Source of the DNA: Vicinamibacteria bacterium
GTDB taxonomy: Bacteria > Acidobacteriota > Vicinamibacteria > Fen-336
Direction: 5' to 3'
DNA: 32,344 bases
NCBI GenBank assembly: GCA_016934575.1
Contig: JAFGSN010000013.1
Coordinates: 1-32,344 of the forward strand
A program made the translations under genes and the position numbers. Shown in pieces: positions 9,271 through 17,784 of the stretch (positions within the stretch are counted from its first letter, which is position 1; each line of letters opens with the position of its first letter). The notes under the pieces are model-generated. The model was not told the DNA's origin, searched no databases, and worked only from the letters and a program-made list of their open reading frames with translations.

Positions 9271-10380
9271 TCAGCAGTTGCGCGAGAAGTCGCGAACCGC
9301 GTCAGCGACCTGTCGCGCCTGTTCGTCCGTCAGCTCGGGAAAAAGAGGAAGCGAAAGCACCTCTCGTGCCGCCTTTTCCGCGATGGGCAGCTCGCCGGCT
9401 TGTATTCCGAGAAAAGCAAATGCCGGTTGCAGGTGGAGCGGGACGGGATAGTGCACGAGAGTCTCTATGCCGCATCGACTGAGGGCCGCCGCCAACCTGT
9501 CACGACAAGGATGGCGCACGACGAACAGGTGATGAACGGCGCGGGCGTAGGGTTGCTCCTCGATCAGATCGACACCGGCGCCGTCGAGAAGGCGTCGATA
9601 AAGAGAGGCGAGCTCTCGTCGCCGTTCTGTCCAAGCGTCGAGGCGCCCGAGCTTGACGCGGAGAACGGCGGCCTGAAGCTCGTCCAAGCGACTGTTGATG
9701 CCCGCGAGCAGGTGCTGGTAGCGGCGTTCCTGTCCTCCATTGCGGAGTCGGCGTATGCGGCGTCCCACTTCCGGATCGCTGACGAGCACGGCGCCGCCGT
9801 CGCCTAGAGCGCCGAGATTCTTCGTCGGATAGAAGCTCAATGTCGCCGCGTCCGAACGCGTGCCCACGGGCGCGCCTTTATAGAGGGCGCCGTGCGCTTG
9901 ACAGGCGTCCTCGACGATGTGTAGGTTGTGTTTCCGCGCCATCCGCCAAATGGGCTCCATGTCGCACGGGTGACCATAAAGGTGAACGGGCACGAGGGCT
10001 CGCGTTCTGCTCGAAAGCGCTCGTTCCAGCGCTTCCGGCGACACGTTGAGGGTCGCCGGATCGAGATCGGCGAAAACCGGTCGTGCGCCCGCCCTTACGA
10101 TGGCCAGCGCCGTGAAAGCCGCCGTAAACGGCGACGTCACGACCTCGTCGCCGTGCTCGACACCCAACGCTTCGAGCGCCAACTGGATCGCCTCGGTGCC
10201 ATTGGCGACGGCGACGGCTTCTCTGGCGCCGAGCTGGGCGGCAAGCTCGCGTTCGAAGGTCTCGACCTCCGGTCCGAGGATATACCAGCCGGAGTCGAGG
10301 ACTCGTCGGATCGCCGAATCGATCTCCTCGCGGATCGGAGCGAGATGCGCTGCAAAGTCGTTGAAGGGGATTCTGATCAC
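9271..10380 (-). CDS. DegT/DnrJ/EryC1/StrS-family PLP-dependent sugar aminotransferase
   Basis: This 369-aa cytoplasmic enzyme belongs to the family that transaminates keto-sugars on nucleotide carriers. It has the entry motif SGWYILGPEVETFE, ANGTEAIQLAL for cofactor phosphate binding, VEDACQAHGA (Asp158, contacting the PLP ring nitrogen) and SFYPTKNLGALGDGGAV with Lys187 as the Schiff-base lysine. The active-site tail GIETLVHYPVPLHLQPAF is also typical. All key residues are intact. Its GTG start overlaps the TGA of the upstream epimerase-like gene, giving tight translational coupling. The two probably act on the same nucleotide sugar to give an amino sugar for the surrounding glycosyltransferases. 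The specific product cannot be named. Confidence 0.95.
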   Translation of the reverse strand: MIRIPFNDFAAHLAPIREEIDSAIRRVLDSGWYILGPEVETFERELAAQLGAREAVAVANGTEAIQLALEALGVEHGDEVVTSPFTAAFTALAIVRAGARPVFADLDPATLNVSPEALERALSSRTRALVPVHLYGHPCDMEPIWRMARKHNLHIVEDACQAHGALYKGAPVGTRSDAATLSFYPTKNLGALGDGGAVLVSDPEVGRRIRRLRNGGQERRYQHLLAGINSRLDELQAAVLRVKLGRLDAWTERRRELASLYRRLLDGAGVDLIEEQPYARAVHHLFVVRHPCRDRLAAALSRCGIETLVHYPVPLHLQPAFAFLGIQAGELPIAEKAAREVLSLPLFPELTDEQARQVADAVRDFSRNC

Positions 10381-11369
10381 AGATAGTTCGCCCGGTGCCG
10401 TCGATAGTAGCGAATCGTCCGATCAATACCCTGTTCGAGCGGAACGAGCGGTTCCCAACCGAGCACATGTCTTGCCTTCGTGATGTCGGCGTAGAAATCG
10501 CCGATGTCGATTCGCTTGCGTTCGTCCGGAAACGGGATGATGGAATAGGAGCCCCCGCCGGCGATACGAACCATTGTCTTCACGAGATCGAGCAACGATA
10601 TCGGTGAATCGCTTCCGAGATTGATGATCTGTCCGTCGGCCGTCTCGAGAGCGCCGGCGCGCAGAAACGCTTCGACGACGTCGTCGACATGGTTGAAATC
10701 TCTCCGTTGTCTTCCGTCTCCATAGATCTGGATCTCCTCGCCGAGCACGATCTGGCGCATGAACCAACCGATGAATCCCTGACGGTTGTGGCGGATGAGC
10801 TGCCGCGGACCGTATGTGTTCGTCAGTCGCAGGGACGAGGCGCGAATGCCATACGCGGCATGATAGACGAGATGATAGAGCTCGCCGGAGATCTTGTTGA
10901 TGCCGTTCACGTCGGTGGGATTGAGCGGGTGCGTCTCGTCGACCGGGAGACGGGTCGGCTTACCGTAGACTTGGCGGGTTCCCGCATAGACGATCTTGAT
11001 GTCGGGATTCATCTTGCGAACGGCTTCCAGGATCCAGAGCTGGCTGCGGCAGTTGATCTCAAGGTCGGTGAACGGATCACGCATGGAATCGAGATGACTC
11101 ACCTGTCCCGCAAGGTTGAAGAGAACTTCCTGGCCTTGGACGAGGAACTCCATGGCGCGGCCCTGAACGTCCGCGATGTTCACTTCAATGCGATTCTCGT
11201 ATCCGTCGAGGTTGAAGCGGTTGCCGCCGTAGTCGGGCAGCAGGCTATCTACGGCCAGGACATGCGCCTGTAGGTCCGCCAATCTGCGACACAAGTTCGA
11301 GCCGATGAAGCCCAGGCCGCCGGTGACGATCACGCGACGCCCTTGATAGAAATCCCTGTAATCGCTCAC
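10377..11369 (-). CDS. NAD-dependent epimerase/dehydratase-family protein (extended SDR) with altered active site
   Basis: The 330-aa protein has the Rossmann nucleotide signature GGLGFIG (residues 17-23), NLAGQVSH, and SLRLTNTYGPRQ followed by GDGRQRRDFNHVDDVVEA, all marks of nucleotide-sugar epimerases and dehydratases. Where the family normally has YxxxK, this one reads NGINK (Asn155 to Lys159), so the catalytic tyrosine is replaced. From memory, a subgroup of annotated relatives shares this DVNGINK variant. If so, it is a family feature and not damage. I chose the GTG at 11369, directly before the fold, over upstream codons that extend into the GT2 gene. It overlaps the aminotransferase start. 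Epimerase, dehydratase or a non-catalytic role are all possible. Confidence 0.88.
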   Translation of the reverse strand: MSDYRDFYQGRRVIVTGGLGFIGSNLCRRLADLQAHVLAVDSLLPDYGGNRFNLDGYENRIEVNIADVQGRAMEFLVQGQEVLFNLAGQVSHLDSMRDPFTDLEINCRSQLWILEAVRKMNPDIKIVYAGTRQVYGKPTRLPVDETHPLNPTDVNGINKISGELYHLVYHAAYGIRASSLRLTNTYGPRQLIRHNRQGFIGWFMRQIVLGEEIQIYGDGRQRRDFNHVDDVVEAFLRAGALETADGQIINLGSDSPISLLDLVKTMVRIAGGGSYSIIPFPDERKRIDIGDFYADITKARHVLGWEPLVPLEQGIDRTIRYYRRHRANYL

Positions 11370-11421
11370 TCTTGCACCGATGCGCTTTCGCCGTGACGTC
11401 GCCGCCGTGAATCCCGAGATT

Positions 11422-12168
11422 TCATGGACGGATCTCGGCGCTCTTGACGTGTTCCTTACGCGCAACAAGCTCGAACCATAGACGGACCAAGTCGATTAGC
11501 GTGCGACTGACGCGCGGCAGGTTGAAAAACTGACTCTTGCCGCAGGTCCGATGGTAGTGATGAACCGGGACTTGTCGGATTCGAAAACCGAGGTCTTGCA
11601 CTTTCTTCATCAGCTCGACGCAAATCACGCCGGAAGAGCGGGAGAGCCGGACCTTGTCGAACACTCGCCGCCGCATTAGACGAAAATCGCAGTCGACGTC
11701 CTTGAGACGGAGGCCGAAGACGAGACGCACGAACCAGTGATAGACGCGGCCGATGACGATTCGATGCAACGGGTCCGAGCGTCCGATCTTGTAACCGTTG
11801 ACGAAGTCGACTTCCGGAGCGAGCGCCTCATACAGCAGAGACATCTCGCGCGGGTCGTACTGCGCATCGCCATCGGTGTAGAAAACAAGCTCTTTCGAGG
11901 CCGCAGCGAAACCGGTCTTGAGCGCGCCGCCGTAGCCGCGATTTCGAGGATGATGGATCACTCGTAACCAGGGGAAATGACGCGCCATTTCGTCCAGAAG
12001 CGCGCCGGTATGGTCCGGGCTGCCGTCATTGACGACGATGATCTCATGATCGTCGGTCAGCTCGCGAGCGGTCATGTGCGCCAGGAGCACCAGGCTGGCG
12101 ATCGTTCCCGCGTCGTTATAGGCGGGAAAAAAGACCGAAAGTCCCGGTTTATGAAGGTTCGCGATCAT
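11422..12168 (-). CDS. Glycosyltransferase family 2, soluble (polyprenyl-phosphate mannosyltransferase-like)
   Basis: The 248-aa protein is a GT-A fold GT2 enzyme. It has SVFFPAYNDAGTI at the N-terminus, VVNDGSPDHT for nucleotide contact, NRGYGGALKTGF, and the metal-binding YTDGDAQYDP motif (Asp99 and Asp101). DVDCDFRLMRR lies further on. No membrane helices follow the catalytic domain, in contrast to the two GT2 enzymes encoded upstream. It resembles dolichyl-phosphate-mannose synthase-like enzymes that charge a polyprenyl phosphate carrier. The chosen ATG is followed directly by the fold. The gene is separated from the YfhO gene by about 120 bases with no clear terminator and no strong ribosome-binding site. 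Confidence 0.93.
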   Translation of the reverse strand: MIANLHKPGLSVFFPAYNDAGTIASLVLLAHMTARELTDDHEIIVVNDGSPDHTGALLDEMARHFPWLRVIHHPRNRGYGGALKTGFAAASKELVFYTDGDAQYDPREMSLLYEALAPEVDFVNGYKIGRSDPLHRIVIGRVYHWFVRLVFGLRLKDVDCDFRLMRRRVFDKVRLSRSSGVICVELMKKVQDLGFRIRQVPVHHYHRTCGKSQFFNLPRVSRTLIDLVRLWFELVARKEHVKSAEIRP

Positions 12169-12288
12169 TGAATGAGAACTTTGCGCCGGCGCTTTCCCGT
12201 CACGAGAACGATTCGGCTTTTGATCCCGCCCGCTCGATCCGGGCGCGACATACGCGACCCGGACGCTAACATGCCCTCTCGCGACCGG

Positions 12289-14934
12289 TCAAATCCCAAC
12301 CTCGGAATCGTGTCGCCGCCAGGCACGAAAGTAGATCCATAGCAGTCCGATCAGGCTTAATGTCGCAATCGCGCAACCCAGCGTCAATCCATGTACGTGA
12401 TACAGCAGTGAAACCTGGTGCATGCCGGGCGGCAAGACACAGCCGATCTGAGCGTGATTGACGCGAAACAACGCGACGGCCTGTCCGTCCATCCGGGCGC
12501 TCCATCCGTTGCCCCAACCCTCGGCCAAGACGAGGATGCCGGGGCCTTCCGCTCTCAAATCGATGCGAGGACCCTCGGCCTTCTGGATCATGGCGCGCGA
12601 GGCGCGGCTATTCCGAGGAACAGTCACATGACGCACATCGCTCTCGTTCGCGAGCGCCTCGCGGCGCAAATTCACACCCAGAGTGCGCGGAAAAAGAAGG
12701 CCCCGCCGGACGTTCTCATCGGCCGGCAATGCCTTGAGGCCGGTCACGACATACGCCTGTCCGCGAGATCCTGGAATCCGGTACAGACGTAGATCGGGAG
12801 TTGTCACGCGTTCGTCCAGTACCGACGTATCGCTGAGATATCCGCTGACGGACGAAATCCCGGTCGATGCGCCGCCGCGCGTGTCAAGAAGCGTCAGTCG
12901 CGAAATGAAGAGGCGGGCCGATCCCGGAGCGGCCTCGAAACGAACGGCGTTCAGGAAGTATCGGCCTGGAAGCCGCACGTTCGAGACGTATCGGTGACCT
13001 TCAAAGCCGCCTCCCAGGCCGGGCCAGCTTTCATGAACCGTGGCGCGCGCGTGGCGCACGCGATTCCGTACGTCGGCGCGGTCGTACGCCCACTCCGAAG
13101 TATCCTTGCCTGCTCGGAGCACGAGATCCACGTGACGGCCCGTGGCCAGAAGGGCCTGGATTCGGGCCACGACTTCGTTCTGCTCGATATCAACGGAGTT
13201 CGAGAGAGAGGAGACGATACGGATTTCGTTCGCCGCCACGATCGGCACGCCGAAGACTCGTGGACGATCCGGCTCGATCGTCATGTCGAGCGCTTCTCCA
13301 GGACCGGAGCCTGGCACGGCGAGCGCCGATGTCGGGACCTGGGCCCAGTTGATTCCCCAAATCTCGAGGAAAGCCGGATCCGAGCGGAGGAACTCTCTCG
13401 AGAGCAGCAAGCCGGCGACGTTCATCCCCCCCAATGCCTGCCGATTCCTCAAGGGAACCATGGGATCATACCCGTTGGCGCTTCGGCGTCCCGTCAAGAG
13501 TCCAAGATTGCCGAAGGCCAGACCAAACAATTCATGCGGCCATTCACGCACGAGAGTGAGCGTTCGATTATGAGAACCGCGACCGAGAACCCTGTCAACC
13601 GCTTCACGCGAAGGCGTGCCTGTCTCGATGTCGTGTCGTGAGGGGGCGCCATGCCATGCGTGTCGTCCGAGAGGTTGGAGAAGAAACGAGAACGTGAGCG
13701 GTAGCAGCCAGACTCGAGCGATGATGAAACGTTCGGAGCTCGCCAGCGTGAAGTACAGGATGAGCGCGAGCGCAAGGACGCCCACGCTGCCGGAAAGATC
13801 CGGCGAGAGCGGACCGATGACCGCCACGGAAAGCGGGAGCAGCGTCGTGAGCGCAAGCGTCGTCAAAAGAAAATACTGTCTTAGACGGACGCCTTTAGCG
13901 GAGCGACGCTGCCGCCACTGTTCGGAAAGCGACAGGCCGGCGAAAATGGCCAGGGCGAGATCGAAGATCAGGGCCCAGGGTCCCGGGGCGAGAAGCGGGC
14001 CACGACCCCACTGAAGGATGAGACACAAAATGAGCGCCATGCCCAGCACTCGCGCCGGGATTTGCACGAGAATGAGAGGAAGCGCAGCGATGGCTAGGGC
14101 GGGCGCGGGCGTGTGTGAGACGTAGCGAAGTATCAGGCCCGCGGCGCCCGAGACGGGCGCTTTATCCGTTACGGCCAGACCGACGACCTGTCGTCCCGCC
14201 TCGGGGACCGCTAGAAGGGTAGGAATAATCTGCGGCGCGGCCAAGAGAACGCCCAGGGACAGCGGAAGCAGACGGCGGCCGAGCGAGACTGTCCTATCTC
14301 GGGATTGGAGGAAATGTCCGAACACGATACGCCCCGTCACGAGGGCGGCGGCGGCCAATGTCGCTTCGGGAGAGCCGGCGAGAATAGTCATGGCGGCGCA
14401 GAGAGCGAGAAGAAGGCCGCGCTCACCCGAATGACGTTCCATATACAACTCAGCCGACAGCATGAGAAGCACGAGCCATGGCACGGCGACAATAGTCGCA
14501 GTGTCGCCGAGATGACCCACGAGGTATGGCCCGAGCGCGAAGCACAGGCCCGAGACGAAGCCGCCGACAGGCTCGGCTCCCAGGCGCCGTACGAAAACGT
14601 ACAAGAACGCGCCCGATAGGGAGAGAGAGAGAAGAACGAGAATCTGAAAGGCCGCGAATGGGGCGAGCGGCGCGAGTATGAGCATCAGAGGATGGAGCGC
14701 TCCCGGTCGGTATGAGGCGAGCAGCGGAGTCCCTGAAAAAATCCAAGGATTCCAGGCGGGGACCTCGCCTTGACGGAAGGATTGCCATACGGCGGCTCTC
14801 AACGGATAGTGAAGCGCGGCGCCGTCGCCGGGCCCCAGCAGGCGGCCATTCAACCAGGCCGGAGCGTGCGCGAGGAGCGGCAGGACGAAGAACAATCCGA
14901 CCGCGAAGACGTCACGGCGGCTCCAGTGTTTCAT
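12289..14934 (-). CDS. YfhO-family polytopic membrane protein
   Basis: This 881-aa protein has about a dozen transmembrane helices followed by a long periplasmic C-terminal region. The first periplasmic loop has an acidic residue (GPGDG, Asp37) and PAWNPWIFSGTPL (about 59-71), the recognisable YfhO signature. Near the end, LAEGWGNGWSARMDGQ and the LPPGMHQVSLLYH stretch match the beta domain that closes YfhO proteins, before a last helix. YfhO in Firmicutes takes part in glycosylating cell-envelope polymers using lipid-linked sugars; that role is known for few members. The ATG at 14934 was chosen over one 57 bases upstream because the latter runs into the preceding GT2 gene. It probably uses carrier-linked sugar made by the adjacent GT2 enzymes. 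Confidence 0.87.
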   Translation of the reverse strand: MKHWSRRDVFAVGLFFVLPLLAHAPAWLNGRLLGPGDGAALHYPLRAAVWQSFRQGEVPAWNPWIFSGTPLLASYRPGALHPLMLILAPLAPFAAFQILVLLSLSLSGAFLYVFVRRLGAEPVGGFVSGLCFALGPYLVGHLGDTATIVAVPWLVLLMLSAELYMERHSGERGLLLALCAAMTILAGSPEATLAAAALVTGRIVFGHFLQSRDRTVSLGRRLLPLSLGVLLAAPQIIPTLLAVPEAGRQVVGLAVTDKAPVSGAAGLILRYVSHTPAPALAIAALPLILVQIPARVLGMALILCLILQWGRGPLLAPGPWALIFDLALAIFAGLSLSEQWRQRRSAKGVRLRQYFLLTTLALTTLLPLSVAVIGPLSPDLSGSVGVLALALILYFTLASSERFIIARVWLLPLTFSFLLQPLGRHAWHGAPSRHDIETGTPSREAVDRVLGRGSHNRTLTLVREWPHELFGLAFGNLGLLTGRRSANGYDPMVPLRNRQALGGMNVAGLLLSREFLRSDPAFLEIWGINWAQVPTSALAVPGSGPGEALDMTIEPDRPRVFGVPIVAANEIRIVSSLSNSVDIEQNEVVARIQALLATGRHVDLVLRAGKDTSEWAYDRADVRNRVRHARATVHESWPGLGGGFEGHRYVSNVRLPGRYFLNAVRFEAAPGSARLFISRLTLLDTRGGASTGISSVSGYLSDTSVLDERVTTPDLRLYRIPGSRGQAYVVTGLKALPADENVRRGLLFPRTLGVNLRREALANESDVRHVTVPRNSRASRAMIQKAEGPRIDLRAEGPGILVLAEGWGNGWSARMDGQAVALFRVNHAQIGCVLPPGMHQVSLLYHVHGLTLGCAIATLSLIGLLWIYFRAWRRHDSEVGI

Positions 14935-14965
14935 CGGAGCGTCGTGAACGCGACTGAGAAGCGCC

Positions 14966-15817
14966 TCACCGGCGCTCCTGCCACGCGGCAATCTGCTCCG
15001 AGAGAAGGCCGATGAGAAAGACGATGACGGCCAATTGGATCAGCAACGCCGCGCCCATGGGGATTTTGTGATGGACGATGACGTTCCACAGACCGTAACC
15101 CGCTCCCGCGAGGAAGGAGAACGTCGCGATCGGAAAGAAGATCTTGAGTGGGCTGTAGATCGTGATGATTTTGAAGATGATCAGGAGAAACAGGACGCCG
15201 TCGCGTAACGGACGGATCTTGCTTGCGCCCACGCGCCGATGAGCCTTGATCGGCACGAAAGTGACGTTGTATCCGGCCTTGAGGAACGCCAGACAAGATG
15301 TCGTCGGGTACGAGAAGCCGTTGGGCAGGAGATTCAGGAGCGACAGCATCTTCTCGCGATCAACCGCCCGGAAGCCGGAGGTGAGATCGGGAATGGGCCG
15401 CCCCGTGAGCCAGGACGCCAGCGCGCGAAAGACGAAGTTGCCCAGCGCGCGCAGGGGCGGCTGATCGCAAGCCTTCCGTGAGCCGATGACCATGTCATGC
15501 GTTTCCATCTTGGCGAGAAGGGCGTCGATGTCGCGCGCGTCGTGCTGGCCGTCGGCGTCCATGAGGAGCACCACATCACCGCGAGCTTCCCGCACTCCCG
15601 TCTTGACCGCCGCGCCGTTTCCCTTGTTGTATGGATGGCGCACGACGCGCGCTCCGGCGCCGAGCGCCGCCGCGGCGGTTTGATCGGAGGAACCGTCATC
15701 GATGACGAGCACCTCGCGCCAGCCGCTTTCCGAACCGATGCGCGCGACGACATCGGCCACGCTTTTTTCCTCGTTGAAGGCCGGAACGACGACCGAAACC
15801 CGGGACCGATCACTCAT
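14966..15817 (-). CDS. Glycosyltransferase family 2 with C-terminal membrane anchor
   Basis: The 283-aa protein has a GT2 catalytic domain: VSVVVPAFNEEKSV, VIDDGSSDQT, HPYNKGNGAAVKTG and the metal-binding LMDADGQHDA (about 86-94), then DLTSGFRAVDREKM. Two C-terminal hydrophobic helices (from about residue 200) anchor it in the membrane. This is the layout of polyprenyl-phosphate sugar synthases. The ATG at 15817 overlaps the upstream gene's stop in ATGAGTGA, which supports this start over the GTG four codons earlier. It probably loads a hexose onto undecaprenyl phosphate for the GT-C or YfhO protein; the sugar is not deducible. Confidence 0.93.
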   Translation of the reverse strand: MSDRSRVSVVVPAFNEEKSVADVVARIGSESGWREVLVIDDGSSDQTAAAALGAGARVVRHPYNKGNGAAVKTGVREARGDVVLLMDADGQHDARDIDALLAKMETHDMVIGSRKACDQPPLRALGNFVFRALASWLTGRPIPDLTSGFRAVDREKMLSLLNLLPNGFSYPTTSCLAFLKAGYNVTFVPIKAHRRVGASKIRPLRDGVLFLLIIFKIITIYSPLKIFFPIATFSFLAGAGYGLWNVIVHHKIPMGAALLIQLAVIVFLIGLLSEQIAAWQERR

Positions 15818-16793
15818 CGCGGCTGTCACCCGAGCCCTTCATCTTTCTGGAGTCGCTTGCCTCGAGTTCCTGTCGTCGGACCCGATAAAGCAGGTCCTCC
15901 ACGAGCTTCCGATTGTTGGCGATCAGGTCGGCCATGACCCCCCATTGCATCGTCTGAAAACCCAGAATCAAGAGGAGCACCGAGAGGACCGCCGATTGCA
16001 CATGCCCGCGCACCTCTCCGATCCACCAGAAATAGGCGTAGCGCAGACCGAGAGACGCTCCGCCGAACAGCAGGAGACCGCCCAGGAACATGAAGACCTT
16101 GAGCGGTTCGTAGGTGGCGTAGATGCGCAGAATCGTCACGGCGTTGCGCTTGACGTACTCCCAGGTCGACGTAAACAGGCGCGAAGGCCGAGTTTGGCGT
16201 GCGCTGACGGCGACGTGGGCCACCGCCAGCCGTTTCTTGCCCGCCTGAATGATGGATTCGACCGTGTATGTGAATTCGCTGACGATGTTGATGCGCAAGG
16301 CGGCTTCACGATTCAAGGCTCGGAATCCGCTGGTCGTGTCGGGCAGGCGCGTTCCGGACACGCGGCGCACGACCCACGATCCGAGCGTCTGAAGCCGGCG
16401 CTTGGTCCAGGAGAAGTGCGCGACGTTCGCAACGCCGCGATCGCCGATGACCATGTCGGCCTCACCGGCGAGTATCGGAGCGACGAGCTTGGGAATGTCA
16501 GCGCCGGCGTATTGACAGTCGGCGTCGGTGTTCACGATGACGTCCGCATTGAGGCGCAGACAGGCGTCAATTCCCGCCATGAAACCCGAGGCCAGGCCTT
16601 TTCGGCGCGTGAAGCGCACGATATGATCCGCGCCGTTCTCGCGCGCAACGAAAGACGTCCTGTCCGTGGAACCGTCGTCGATGACGAGAATCTCGACTCG
16701 ATCGAAGCCGGAGACGGACCGGGGGACGTCTCTGACGGCCTTTGCGATAAAAGCCTCTTCATTCAAGCAGGGGATCTGGACAATGAGCTTCAT
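15810..16793 (-). CDS. Glycosyltransferase family 2 with two C-terminal membrane helices
   Basis: The 327-aa product has the GT2 fold: IVQIPCLNEEAF, VIDDGSTDRTS, RKGLASGFMAG, the NTDADCQY metal-binding motif (Asp90 and Asp92) and DTTSGFRALNREA. A linker, AVTILRIYATYEPLKVF, leads into two long hydrophobic helices near the C-terminus, separated by a short loop. Such membrane-anchored GT2 enzymes make polyprenyl-phosphate sugars or add the first sugar of a lipid-linked glycan. It overlaps the next GT2 gene by 8 bases, and the pair look like diverged paralogues that may load two different sugars. The final residues are hydrophilic and acidic. No strong ribosome-binding site is visible before the ATG. 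Confidence 0.93.
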   Translation of the reverse strand: MKLIVQIPCLNEEAFIAKAVRDVPRSVSGFDRVEILVIDDGSTDRTSFVARENGADHIVRFTRRKGLASGFMAGIDACLRLNADVIVNTDADCQYAGADIPKLVAPILAGEADMVIGDRGVANVAHFSWTKRRLQTLGSWVVRRVSGTRLPDTTSGFRALNREAALRINIVSEFTYTVESIIQAGKKRLAVAHVAVSARQTRPSRLFTSTWEYVKRNAVTILRIYATYEPLKVFMFLGGLLLFGGASLGLRYAYFWWIGEVRGHVQSAVLSVLLLILGFQTMQWGVMADLIANNRKLVEDLLYRVRRQELEASDSRKMKGSGDSRDE

Positions 16794-16851
16794 GGATTTG
16801 CCGCCCGAATTGACCTTCGCGGGAACGGTAACACAGCGTTGCTCCCGGCCG

Positions 16852-17784
16852 TTAATCGCTTTCCAGAACGTGCGCCAGGGCGCCTCTCCAGGCCGAGTAG
16901 AAACGGAACTGATTCAGATTGTGGAGCCGTTCCGGGGCGCGATCCCGCGGCTCCGGGAAGCGATCCTTCAAGGACTCCACGATGGCGAAAATGCCGACGT
17001 GCCGAGCTTGCATCGGCGTCATGACGGGCGTCTCGAAACGGAAAGAGTCGTCGATCGTTCGATGGTTCATGAGGGATTCAAGCCCTGAACGGATGCGAAG
17101 GAGCGAGGATTCCAAGGCGGTCTCTTGCTCGGCGAACTCAAACGCGCCTGGATCGATTTCCAGCGGTCTGACTTCGAGGCGACGATGCAGATGAATGCAA
17201 TGCTCCTCTTCGAGAGACGACGGGGACGGCCGATATCGCAAGCGCTCCGGCCCGGGCGGTTCGTGTCGTTCGCGACGAATACGGCCCCAGAGCGCGATCA
17301 GCAGATTCTCGCTCGCCACCTGTATCGGCGCCGAGTTTTCGGCAAGCACGAACCGTCCGGCGGCCACGTCGCCGCCGCGCACGATCACAGGATGACGGCC
17401 GGCCTCGATCCGGTCCGCGGATAGGCTCCAGGCGGCGACTCCGTTATGACGCAACCGCGCGACGCACGATTCGGACTCATCGAGCGACACGATTCGCTGA
17501 AGCTGGTAACCGCCGCGGCGTGTGCGCAGCGAAGCGTCGGCCAGGCCGAGATCGAGAGCCCGGGCGGCCTGCTCGGCGCTCACATTGGAGAGGTCGACGA
17601 TGATCAGCGCGCGGCGCGACACGACGGCGAGGGGCGCTTCGGCGACAAGGCTCTGCGGCAGGCATGGCGTCGTATCGCGAGGCGCGGGCTCGCCGCAGTA
17701 AATACATGCGAGGCGCGTGGCGAGAACGTTGCGGCCGCATCGCGGACACGTGTACCGTCCGTTGCCGTCCGTCTTTTCAGACAT
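16852..17784 (-). CDS. Zinc-ribbon protein of unknown function
   Basis: The 310-aa protein starts with a zinc ribbon: Cys13-x-x-Cys16 (YTCPRCGRN) and Cys27-x-x-Cys30 (ACIYCGEPA). A middle region (about 55-170) alternates strands and helices (RRALIIVDLSNVSAEQAARAL, ARLRHNGVAAWSLSADRI) and looks like a small alpha/beta sensory domain. The C-terminal 140 residues are mostly helical and charged, ending FYSAWRGALAHVLESD. There is no signal peptide or membrane helix, so it should be cytoplasmic. The ATG overlaps the ychF stop codon in ATGTCTGA, which fixes the start and couples the two. I do not recognise a family for the middle or C-terminal parts. Confidence 0.85.
   Translation of the reverse strand: MSEKTDGNGRYTCPRCGRNVLATRLACIYCGEPAPRDTTPCLPQSLVAEAPLAVVSRRALIIVDLSNVSAEQAARALDLGLADASLRTRRGGYQLQRIVSLDESESCVARLRHNGVAAWSLSADRIEAGRHPVIVRGGDVAAGRFVLAENSAPIQVASENLLIALWGRIRRERHEPPGPERLRYRPSPSSLEEEHCIHLHRRLEVRPLEIDPGAFEFAEQETALESSLLRIRSGLESLMNHRTIDDSFRFETPVMTPMQARHVGIFAIVESLKDRFPEPRDRAPERLHNLNQFRFYSAWRGALAHVLESD

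Noticed and set aside
12225-12245. Possible terminator hairpin between the YfhO and GT2 genes
   Set aside because: The stem is only about 5 bp, with no T-run on the minus strand; it is common by chance in this GC-rich DNA.
15702-17024. 440-codon plus-strand frame across the GT2 genes
   Set aside because: It spans three confident minus-strand genes and a gap, has no domain signature, and is a codon-bias shadow.
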